Assembly: GCA_016650355.1 (NCBI GenBank)
Contig: JAENVX010000252.1
Location: 1 to 8,328 of the forward strand
Direction: 5' to 3'
DNA: 8,328 bases
Source of the DNA: Bacteroidia bacterium
Lineage (GTDB): Bacteria > Bacteroidota > Bacteroidia > Cytophagales > Cyclobacteriaceae
The notes under the pieces are model-generated. The model was not told the DNA's origin. It made no database searches and worked only from the letters and a program-made list of their open reading frames with translations. This document shows positions 1 through 6,411 of this stretch, piece by piece; position 1 is the first letter of the stretch; each line of letters begins with the position of its first letter. The position numbers and the translations under genes were made by a program.

Positions 1-31
1 GGGAAATAAAAGTTTCGTTTTCATATCTCAC

Positions 32-796
32 CTATTTTTTACGGAGATAAACATTATCGTGTGTCGATGATAAATTCACATCCAAACCACCACCATTTAT
101 TTTTCCGCTCACATTATCGCTGTATTTGATCATGTTAGTCTTTTGATCGAATTCGATCTTAAACTCTGGGTCTACAAATATTTCACCCCAGGATGTCCCT
201 AATCGAAGATTAGCTTTTGTGGCGGCAGGCATCGCTACATCTACATGACCGTGTACAGAGCTAATCGAAATCGGATTCTTCATAGTAGCATTTAGGGTTG
301 CATCAATATCACCATGTACCGTTTTTACATTCATCGGCCCGGTTACGTTATCCAACTCTACTGAGTTGTGAACGGTGGACACTTCGATTTCACCTTCCAC
401 ATTTATGAATTTCACATCATCTCCATGTGGCGAAGAATGTGTATAGAAAACAACCACTCCTTTTGGCACCTTGATCATTATGTCAGGACCATCCATCTTC
501 TTTAACTGATATACTTCAATGACACCGCCTTTATCCTGAACCGAGATACCGAGACCTGTATTATCCTCTAATCCCAGGCTGCTTACAGCCCTCAATCCCT
601 TTGCCCGTCCGTCCTGATCGCGGTTGTGATCTGTTGAAGAAAAAATAATTTCACTGCCTGCATATCCTTCTATTGTTACTGAGTTTACTTCTTTTATTTC
701 CAGGCGGCCTGTGCTCTTTGCTACTTTGTACTCCTGACCATATGACAAACCCAGACTCATCATGATCATTACAACACTTCCAATAATTTTTTTCAT
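32..796 (-). CDS. Secreted DUF4097-like beta-strand-repeat protein (His-ladder paralog)
   Basis: A 254-residue exported protein of unknown biochemical role. Residues 1-20 form a signal peptide (MKK start, hydrophobic core, likely cleavage SYG-Q). From about residue 105 the protein is made of short beta-strand units of 18-22 residues, each containing a V-x-aromatic-G/N-x-V/I pattern, as expected for the right-handed beta-helix predicted for DUF4097 'putative adhesin' proteins. The aromatic position of successive units is H124, H143, H161, H182, W203, Y225 and H246. It is a full-length paralog of the gene at 903-1664: from about residue 40 to the end the two align without gaps and both finish in YLRKK. 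It is the last gene of the sigma/anti-sigma operon, 106 bases after its paralog. The ATG at 794-796 has an A-rich leader and no Shine-Dalgarno sequence. The family assignment is by pattern; an adhesin role is not shown. Confidence 0.85.
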   Translation of the reverse strand: MKKIIGSVVMIMMSLGLSYGQEYKVAKSTGRLEIKEVNSVTIEGYAGSEIIFSSTDHNRDQDGRAKGLRAVSSLGLEDNTGLGISVQDKGGVIEVYQLKKMDGPDIMIKVPKGVVVFYTHSSPHGDDVKFINVEGEIEVSTVHNSVELDNVTGPMNVKTVHGDIDATLNATMKNPISISSVHGHVDVAMPAATKANLRLGTSWGEIFVDPEFKIEFDQKTNMIKYSDNVSGKINGGGLDVNLSSTHDNVYLRKK

Positions 797-832
797 GTTT
801 ATGTTTTAAAGATTTTAATTTTAATGCTTTCC

Positions 833-898
833 AAACTCTTTGCAATTTCTTAGTTTCCAGGTGGTAAGATTTATCGGAAACAAAAGCACAAAGAGTTT
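833..898. repeat. Nested inverted repeat between the two DUF4097-like genes
   Basis: A perfect 10-bp inverted repeat, AAACTCTTTG at 833-842 and CAAAGAGTTT at 889-898, encloses a second 6-bp inverted repeat, GTTTCC at 853-858 and GGAAAC at 876-881. Transcribed in the direction of the genes this could fold into a two-stem hairpin with an internal loop and a 17-base apical loop. It starts 4 bases after the stop codon of the upstream paralog. The distal arm is followed by GGAAAGC rather than a U-run in that direction, so it does not look like an intrinsic terminator. An mRNA-processing or stability element, or a protein-binding site, are alternatives. Confidence 0.6.
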
Positions 899-902
899 AC
901 TG

Positions 903-1664
903 TTATTTTTTTCTGAGGTACACCTTCCCATAGTCGCATCGAATATCAAGATTCAAGCCACCTCCGTTAATTGTCCCATTCACCTTATCGCTATAACGAA
1001 CCATATTTCCTGACTTTTCTATTTCTATCTTAAATTCTGGCGCAACAAATATCTCTCCGTAAGAAGTGCTCAGTTTAAGGTTGGCTTTTGTAGAGACTGG
1101 AAGCGTAACATCTGCATACCCATACACTGACACAATGGAGAGCGGCCCCTTTACGTTTTGACTTAAGTCCGCTTCTACGTTTCCATAAACTGTTTTCACC
1201 GTGAGTGGCCCTGTGACATTTTCCAACTCGATGCTATTATAGTTAGCCGAAACTTCAATTTCATTTTCCATATTCTTAAAGGAGGCTTTGCCGCCATACT
1301 GAGATTCGAATGAAAAGGAAACAATTATCCCTTTGGGCACCATAACTTTTACATTTGGTGCGTTCGTTTTCTTCAGTTGATTTACTTCAATTACATTTCC
1401 CATGTCCGTTACGTTTATCCCAAGACCTGTATTATCTTCCAGTCCAAGACCATTGATAGCACGCAGGCCACTTGCTCTTTCGTCTTCCTTTCCACTACGG
1501 TCTTTTGATGAGAAAATAATTTCGTTTCCACCATAGCCCTCCACCGTTACCCTGCCAATATTAAGTTCAAGCCTGCCACTACTCTTCGCTACTTTGTACT
1601 CCTGAGCGAAAGTGACACCCAGTGCTGCCACTACCATTCCTATAATCAATACTAATTTTTTCAT
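903..1664 (-). CDS. Secreted DUF4097-like beta-strand-repeat protein (Tyr-ladder paralog)
   Basis: A 253-residue exported protein, paralogous to the gene at 32-796. A signal peptide spans residues 1-20 (likely cleavage TFA-Q, leaving an N-terminal Gln as in the paralog). The N-terminal part shares the blocks EYKVAKS and GLEDNTGLGI with the paralog. From about residue 105 it has the same 18-22-residue beta-strand units, with Tyr at every aromatic ladder position: Y123, Y142, Y160, Y181, Y202, Y224 and Y245, each exactly one residue lower than in the paralog. It lies 40 bases downstream of the anti-sigma gene, on the same strand. The start ATG at 1662-1664 follows an A-rich run without a Shine-Dalgarno motif. 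The single cysteine is C243. Function unknown; a structural or sensing role in the periplasm or outer envelope is inferred from the operon. Confidence 0.85.
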   Translation of the reverse strand: MKKLVLIIGMVVAALGVTFAQEYKVAKSSGRLELNIGRVTVEGYGGNEIIFSSKDRSGKEDERASGLRAINGLGLEDNTGLGINVTDMGNVIEVNQLKKTNAPNVKVMVPKGIIVSFSFESQYGGKASFKNMENEIEVSANYNSIELENVTGPLTVKTVYGNVEADLSQNVKGPLSIVSVYGYADVTLPVSTKANLKLSTSYGEIFVAPEFKIEIEKSGNMVRYSDKVNGTINGGGLNLDIRCDYGKVYLRKK

Positions 1665-1704
1665 GTCTTTAATTTTTTTTCTATTCCATTAATTTTTCTT
1701 AAGG

Positions 1705-2490
1705 CTATGAAAGCTTCATAATTCCAGAGTATGCTTCGTCCTTCACAGCTTTAAGCGTTGCAGGATCATCTGCTATCTGCTCAAGATCTTTTACTACACT
1801 CTTTACCTTAATCTGAACAAGAAGTTGAATGAGAGCTATCTGAACCACAGGGTCCTTCTGTACCGAGAGTGACTCTATCAAAACACCTCGCACTGTAGGC
1901 TCCTGGTGAAACTTGCTCAAAGCCTCCAGGGCAGCTAGTCTTACATTTGTGTTTTGATCTTCGTTCATACTTCTAGCCAAGGCACGAACAATCTCATCAT
2001 CCATAGTTTCCATTTTGTAGGCAACTGTTGCTCCCACCATACGCTGGCTAGCCGATTGTTGATTGTCCAACATAGCCATCATCACTTGCTTGGTCGTCTC
2101 CATTTCCGTTTTCAATTTTACCAATTCCTGCTCTTGACGATTGTTCTTATTTACCTGATACGCTATACTGACAGCCAGCAGAACCAATACTATTCCAGCA
2201 GCAATCCGATAAACATTAGTTTGAAAGAATACCGATCCTCCTCTTGGTTTGGTGCTACCAGTCCTTTCGATCTCTGATTTCAGGAACTTATCGAAATCGC
2301 GTCTTAACGAATCAGCAGGTTCAATGGGAGTAGCCTTTTCCATCACATTTATAACTTCACACAGTTGCTCGTACAACGTAGCGGCTGCCTCGTTTTTAGC
2401 AAGTTCTTGCTCTACGAGTAAACTGTCAGCATGATCCAGTTTCCCATCGATGTAATCAATCAACATCGTTTCTAATTTTTCTTTTTCCAT
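1705..2490 (-). CDS. Membrane anti-sigma-like protein with C-terminal HEAT-repeat domain
   Basis: A 261-residue predicted single-pass inner-membrane protein, probably the anti-sigma factor for the ECF sigma gene directly upstream. Residues 1-70 resemble the helical N-terminal anti-sigma domain (start METMLIDYIDGKL-like, then a helical EQELAKNEA segment). It lacks the His-x3-Cys-x2-Cys zinc motif of ZAS-type anti-sigma factors. One membrane segment lies at about 94-111, followed by a charged helix likely to form a coiled coil (about 114-146) and paired helices at about 160-255 resembling HEAT repeats (NVRLAALEAL; DPVVQIALIQLL). Topology implies a cytoplasmic N-terminus and periplasmic HEAT domain. 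The start is the ATG at 2488-2490, because a strong AAGGAG lies 7 bases upstream. A TTG 33 bases further up would overlap the sigma gene and add a poor extension. Anti-sigma function is inferred from position and architecture. Confidence 0.8.
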   Translation of the reverse strand: MEKEKLETMLIDYIDGKLDHADSLLVEQELAKNEAAATLYEQLCEVINVMEKATPIEPADSLRRDFDKFLKSEIERTGSTKPRGGSVFFQTNVYRIAAGIVLVLLAVSIAYQVNKNNRQEQELVKLKTEMETTKQVMMAMLDNQQSASQRMVGATVAYKMETMDDEIVRALARSMNEDQNTNVRLAALEALSKFHQEPTVRGVLIESLSVQKDPVVQIALIQLLVQIKVKSVVKDLEQIADDPATLKAVKDEAYSGIMKLS

Positions 2491-2497
2491 AACCTCA

Positions 2498-2503
2498 CTC
2501 CTT
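2498..2503 (-). promoter_or_regulatory. Strong Shine-Dalgarno of the anti-sigma-like gene
   Basis: AAGGAG on the minus strand, 7 bases before the ATG at 2488-2490 and directly abutting the TAG stop of the sigma gene (2504-2506). It decides the start of the downstream gene. It is the only canonical Shine-Dalgarno before any gene in the window; the others have A-rich or unremarkable leaders. Confidence 0.75.
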
Positions 2504-3043
2504 CTAAATTTTTTCCAATTCAAAATAATGATCTCTCAACTTTGCAATTGCCCGGTGAACTTTCACTTTAATGTTTGCTACAGAGGTCTCCATGATCGCG
2601 GCAACATCTTCATACTTCATCTGCTGGAATCGCGTAAGCACTAATAGTTCACGCTGTTCTTCCGAAAGCAAGGCCATTGAGCGATGAAGTAACCTTTCAC
2701 GTTCATCCTGTTGGGCTCCTTCCTCATGATCTTCAATCTTGTCGCTCATCTTTTCAATATCAATGAATCCCGAATGCTTGTTCTTGTTTGCCTGATAATG
2801 ATCAGAAAATATGTTCCTCGCTACCTGATAAATCCACGATTCGAATCGATTTCCTTCGCGGTAGCTATTCCTATACTTGATCATCCTCAAAAACACATTC
2901 TGCGTAAGATCCTCTGCCAGATTACGATCCATGGTCATGCGGGCAAGAAAATTGAAAATCTTTCTATGGTAGCGGTCAAACAGCACAGAAGCCTGCTGAA
3001 GATCACCGTTTTTCACGGCTACCATAATCATTTCATCGGTCAT
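2504..3043 (-). CDS. RNA polymerase sigma factor, ECF (sigma-70) family
   Basis: A 179-residue ECF sigma factor that would direct RNA polymerase to a small regulon, probably including this operon. From the ATG, region 2 occupies about residues 20-85: the core helix LFDRYHRKIFNFLARM, then the -10-recognition block with AEDLTQNVFLRMIKY and FESWIYQVARNIFSDHY. An acidic linker follows (about 90-115). Region 4 spans about 120-172, with LLSEEQRELLVLTRFQQMKY and the helix-turn-helix YEDVAAIMETSVANIKVKVHRA, ending in AIAKLRD. The length is normal for a compact two-domain ECF factor. A TTG start at 3062-3064 would add seven residues; I prefer the ATG because the conserved sequence begins just after it, but neither has a clear ribosome binding site. 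The anti-sigma-like gene starts 13 bases downstream. Confidence 0.92.
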   Translation of the reverse strand: MTDEMIMVAVKNGDLQQASVLFDRYHRKIFNFLARMTMDRNLAEDLTQNVFLRMIKYRNSYREGNRFESWIYQVARNIFSDHYQANKNKHSGFIDIEKMSDKIEDHEEGAQQDERERLLHRSMALLSEEQRELLVLTRFQQMKYEDVAAIMETSVANIKVKVHRAIAKLRDHYFELEKI

Positions 3044-3105
3044 CAGCGCTTCAGATGTTTTCAAGTTTCGGGTTAGTTACCGGAGGGTGAAGTGAAGGTT
3101 ACAAA

Positions 3106-3113
3106 CAAATTTA
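3106..3113 (-). promoter_or_regulatory. Bacteroidota-type -7 element for the sigma-factor operon
   Basis: TAAATTTG on the minus strand matches the Bacteroidota housekeeping -7 consensus TAnnTTTG exactly. Twenty bases upstream, at 3134-3137, is TTTA, one base from the -33 TTTG. Transcription would begin near 3099, about 55 bases before the chosen sigma start. The match is exact but short, and the region is AT-rich. Confidence 0.45.
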
Positions 3114-3146
3114 CTTTCGTTTCGCATCTTGCTCTAAACCGAGATG

Positions 3147-3162
3147 GTTTTTATCGAAAAAC
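3147..3162. repeat. Short dyad in the divergent intergenic region
   Basis: GTTTTT at 3147-3152 and AAAAAC at 3157-3162 flank a four-base centre, ATCG. It lies upstream of the predicted -33 region of the sigma operon. It could be an operator but is AT-rich, so chance is possible. Confidence 0.3.
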
Positions 3163-3185
3163 AGTATGCCCTCACAGCAAATGCA

Positions 3186-3204
3186 TTTTTTGGGCTTCAA
3201 AAAA
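3186..3204. repeat. T-tract/A-tract inverted repeat in the divergent intergenic region
   Basis: TTTTTTG at 3186-3192 and CAAAAAA at 3198-3204 form a perfect 7-bp inverted repeat around a 5-base loop (GGCTT). The phased A/T tracts may give curved DNA between the divergent promoters, or a weak hairpin. No gene reads toward it that would need a terminator here. Confidence 0.35.
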
Positions 3205-3277
3205 ATACTAGTTTTAAGAGATAGACTCCCACCTTATGATGGTAACCACTTTAACCTATTTAAGAATTGATGGTGGT

Positions 3278-3292
3278 TTGTTTGTCAAACAA
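3278..3292. promoter_or_regulatory. Candidate operator: 15-bp palindrome before the dehydrogenase-like gene
   Basis: TTGTTTG at 3278-3284 and CAAACAA at 3286-3292 are perfect inverted copies around one central base. The site ends 21 bases before the chosen ATG at 3314. A single further copy of CAAACAA lies at 3102-3108, overlapping the sigma-operon -7 element. The symmetry is typical of a dimeric-regulator site; the identity of any regulator is unknown. The 8-mer TTTGTTTG at 3277-3284 is also one base from a -7 element, so promoter and operator could overlap. Confidence 0.4.
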
Positions 3293-3313
3293 TCAATTAA
3301 CTGCAATAAAAAT

Positions 3314-6300
3314 ATGATTTCTAATAGAAACAGAGGAAATGCCTTATTCGTCATCATCGGGTTGGCGTTCCTGATCAGCAATTGCACCCCTAAAATTGAT
3401 GATGAAAGTAAATACACCGGAAGCTTATTTAATGAAAACATTCGTTCAACTGAACCACGTACTGCAGATGAGGAAAGATTAGGATTTAGGCTTCCCCCAG
3501 GGTTTGAAATACAACTCTTTGCTTCGGAACCCAACATCGACAAGCCCATAAACATGAACTTCGATGCCAAAGGCCGCATGTGGGTGACGCAATCTTTTGA
3601 ATATCCGTTCCCCAACGCACCAGGCGAACATGGAACTGATCGACTTACTATTTTAGAAGATACCGATCACGATGGGGTAGCAGACAAGTTTACAGAAGTG
3701 AGCGACACGTTAAATATTCCTGTTGGCGTGTTACCGGTAACGGGCGGCTTTCTCAACTTTAGCGTTCCCAATTTATACAAGTTCACCGATGCAGATGGAG
3801 ATGCCAAAGCTGAGGATAAAAAAGTATTGATTGGCCCGTTCGGCTTTCAGGATACGCACGGCATGGTTAGTAATTTCATTCGCGGGTATGACGGATGGGT
3901 TTATGCTTGCCATGGGTTTACCAATTTTTCTAAAATCGCTGGAGCGGATGGCGACTCCATCACCCTAGTTTCTGGCAATACATTTCGCTTTCGTTTAGAT
4001 GGAAGTCGGGTAGAGCAAATGACATTTGGCCAGGTTAACCCATTCGGTCTAGCTTATGATGAGAATGGATATATCTACTCAACGGATAGCCACAGTTCTC
4101 CTTTGTATCAATTGATTCGAGGAGGTGACTATCCACATTTTTCAAAACCAGAGATCATGGCGTTCGGCCCTGACATGAAATCGTTTGAGAATGAAGCAAC
4201 AGCACTCTGCGGTATTGCCTATTATGGAGACACTAAATTTCCAAATGAATTTCAGGGCAATTTTTTTATTGGTGATGCCGTAAGTTCACGCGTGCATCGT
4301 TACACCTGGGAAAACAAAGGCTCATCGCCTGTGGGAAAATCAGAAATAGATTTTATTAAGAGTGCTGATCCTTGGTTCCGTCCTGTGAATGTAAAACTCG
4401 GACCTGATGGAGCTATCTACGTTGCTGATTTTTATAATGCCATTATTGGTCACTATGAAGCACCACTCGGCCATCCAAAAAGAGATAAAGAGCGAGGCAG
4501 AATTTGGAGAATTACGTACAAAGGTGAGCACAATGCCCTCAACGATTTGACAACGGCATCGCTTGATGACTTAATAAACACATTGGATATTGATAATATC
4601 ATTTCTCGAATGGCTGCTGCCGATCAAATTGCTGATCGCATCGGTACGGCAGCAGTAGAACCGTTAAAGGCAGTATTGACCAGTGAAGGAATTAACCCTA
4701 GAAAATATGTACAAGCTCTTTGGGGACTTTATCGTCTCAATGCAGTAACCGAAGAAATGCTCAAAAAATCAATCATCCACACTTCTCCTCAAATAAGACT
4801 TCATACGCTTCGAATTCTCAGAGAATGGAAATCAAGCAGGGACCCCTTTCACCCAATCATCCTAGCAGCACTGAAAGACACTGATCCCCACGTACAACGG
4901 GCTGCGGTAGAATTGTTGATGGAATATCCTGAGATGAGCTCGGTGGAGGCAGCTCTTTCTGTTTTGAATTCAACGGCCGTCACGGATACTCATTTGGTTT
5001 ATACGTCACGACTTTGCTTACGAAACTTATTACGAAACAATCCACTGATGAAGGAAGTGGGAGCAAAAAAATGGAGTGATGAAGATGCAAGCTTTATTGC
5101 AGGCACGCTTGTTGATGTTGCTTCCGCGGAAGCCGCTATTTTCCTTTCCGATTATTTGACTACGCATTCAATACAAAATGGCAAAACACAATTGGCTTAT
5201 CAGCAAATTGCCCGATTCATTCCTGCTGCGCAGTTAGAGAGTGTGATTGCACGGGCTCAGGAAAAAAAGAGCGCTGACATTGATTTAAACACTCAGGTTT
5301 TCAGGGGAATAAAAGACGGATTGGATCAACGCGATTCAAAATCAAAACAGTTGAAATCATGGGCAGTTGAAATTGTGGAGGGTCTACTTAAAAAATATCC
5401 AGCCGATTATGATTCAGTATCTGATGAAATCATTTCACAACAAATTTTTGCTATTCAACTGGCAGGCGAATTTAAAATGGGTTCACTTGAGCGCGCTCTT
5501 ACGGCTTTTGTAGAAAGCCAGGCTAGCAATACCGAGCTGAAATCTTCAGCACTTAGTTCGTTAATGAAAATGTCCAGCACCGCAACTATTGAACTGGCAG
5601 GCAAAATTCTAACCAGCATGACCACCTCGGTAGATTTAAAAAAACGTATAGTCGCCATTCTTGGCGAATTGCCAAGCGCATCGATCAATGCTGTTTTAAT
5701 GGATGTAAAAAAAGCCCCGACTGACCTTGAGGCTTCTATCATTATCGCACTGGCGCGTTCACCTGAAGGAAAAGATCTTGTCCTCAAACATGTAAGAGAT
5801 GGGTCATTTGCCGCGCGAACATTGACTGACCCTCGCGTGGAAGAAAGCATGCTCGCCAATATTTCTCCAAAGCAAAAAAATGAATTCAATGATATCACGG
5901 CCAGCGTTGAGCCCATAAGTAAGGATAGGCAGGTTTTAATTGATCAGAGATTGGCGGCTTTCAGAACTTTTCCAACTACTGATGCAGTAAAATTAGACTC
6001 AGGGTCGATGATATTCAACGCCAATTGTAATGCATGCCATCGTAAATATGTGATGTCAGGTATAGGTCCGCAGTTACATGGCATTGGCAAAAGAGGTCCT
6101 GAGGCATTAGCAGAAAAAATTCTGGACCCTAATCGCAACATCACTGAAGCGTTCCGCAATTATACTATTACCTTAAAAGATGGAAAAGTGATGACAGGTT
6201 TATACCGAAGGGATGAAGGTGCGGTTTCCCTTTTTGGTGACCTCAGCGGCAAGGAGTTTTCAATTCCTAAAAAGAACATTGCCTCAAAAACACCTTCGAG

Positions 6301-6385
6301 GTATACGATCATGCCCGATCACTTCGGAAGCACATTGAGTCAGCAGGAATTTAATCTACTGGTTAACTACCTTCTTACCTGGTAA
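3314..6385 (+). CDS. Lipoprotein with PVC-type dehydrogenase-like propeller, HEAT repeats and C-terminal cytochrome c domain
   Basis: A 1023-residue predicted envelope lipoprotein, probably a haem-c-linked oxidoreductase. The ATG at 3314 gives a signal peptide ending in a lipobox-like ISNC, with C24 as the lipidated residue; upstream in-frame ATGs (3236, 3239) would bury it behind 26 non-signal residues. Residues about 58-400 match the PVC-type 'membrane-bound dehydrogenase' propeller domain (TIGR02604 type): RLPPGFEIQLFA near the start, then calcium-loop motif DTDHDGVAD (116-124), RPVNVKLGPDGAIYVADFYN (356-375) and GRIWRI (395-400). Helical HEAT-like repeats fill about 410-870. The C-terminal haem domain (about 890-1023, TIGR02603 type) has CNACH at 905-909 and M1000 as likely second axial ligand. 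The domain order is the standard one in Planctomycetes and Verrucomicrobia and also occurs in Bacteroidota. The substrate is unknown; sugar oxidation is only a guess from the sGDH-like fold. The next gene is 26-35 bases downstream. Confidence 0.85.
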   Translation: MISNRNRGNALFVIIGLAFLISNCTPKIDDESKYTGSLFNENIRSTEPRTADEERLGFRLPPGFEIQLFASEPNIDKPINMNFDAKGRMWVTQSFEYPFPNAPGEHGTDRLTILEDTDHDGVADKFTEVSDTLNIPVGVLPVTGGFLNFSVPNLYKFTDADGDAKAEDKKVLIGPFGFQDTHGMVSNFIRGYDGWVYACHGFTNFSKIAGADGDSITLVSGNTFRFRLDGSRVEQMTFGQVNPFGLAYDENGYIYSTDSHSSPLYQLIRGGDYPHFSKPEIMAFGPDMKSFENEATALCGIAYYGDTKFPNEFQGNFFIGDAVSSRVHRYTWENKGSSPVGKSEIDFIKSADPWFRPVNVKLGPDGAIYVADFYNAIIGHYEAPLGHPKRDKERGRIWRITYKGEHNALNDLTTASLDDLINTLDIDNIISRMAAADQIADRIGTAAVEPLKAVLTSEGINPRKYVQALWGLYRLNAVTEEMLKKSIIHTSPQIRLHTLRILREWKSSRDPFHPIILAALKDTDPHVQRAAVELLMEYPEMSSVEAALSVLNSTAVTDTHLVYTSRLCLRNLLRNNPLMKEVGAKKWSDEDASFIAGTLVDVASAEAAIFLSDYLTTHSIQNGKTQLAYQQIARFIPAAQLESVIARAQEKKSADIDLNTQVFRGIKDGLDQRDSKSKQLKSWAVEIVEGLLKKYPADYDSVSDEIISQQIFAIQLAGEFKMGSLERALTAFVESQASNTELKSSALSSLMKMSSTATIELAGKILTSMTTSVDLKKRIVAILGELPSASINAVLMDVKKAPTDLEASIIIALARSPEGKDLVLKHVRDGSFAARTLTDPRVEESMLANISPKQKNEFNDITASVEPISKDRQVLIDQRLAAFRTFPTTDAVKLDSGSMIFNANCNACHRKYVMSGIGPQLHGIGKRGPEALAEKILDPNRNITEAFRNYTITLKDGKVMTGLYRRDEGAVSLFGDLSGKEFSIPKKNIASKTPSRYTIMPDHFGSTLSQQEFNLLVNYLLTW

Positions 6386-6411
6386 AACAATATTCAATCA
6401 ATGAACATTCA

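Noticed and set aside
2491..2523. TTG start at 2521-2523 for the anti-sigma-like gene
   Set aside because: It overlaps the sigma gene, and the ATG at 2488-2490 has a strong Shine-Dalgarno at the right distance.
2711..3076. A 121-codon plus-strand open frame across the sigma gene
   Set aside because: It is antisense to clear sigma region 2 coding sequence and shows no recognisable family pattern.
3236..3313. Upstream ATGs at 3236 and 3239 as start of the haem lipoprotein
   Set aside because: They would add 26 residues before a good lipoprotein signal peptide and would place the 15-bp palindrome inside the coding region.
3371..4513. Assignment of the N-terminal propeller as a PQQ-dependent glucose dehydrogenase
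   Set aside because: The fold is related, but I cannot identify the PQQ-binding residues by eye, so only the broader PVC-type dehydrogenase-like label is supported.
5455..5916. A 153-codon open frame on the minus strand inside the haem lipoprotein gene
   Set aside because: It lies wholly inside a well-supported gene, has no domain-like sequence and reads as low-complexity Ser/Arg/Ala-rich shadow of the HEAT-repeat codons.
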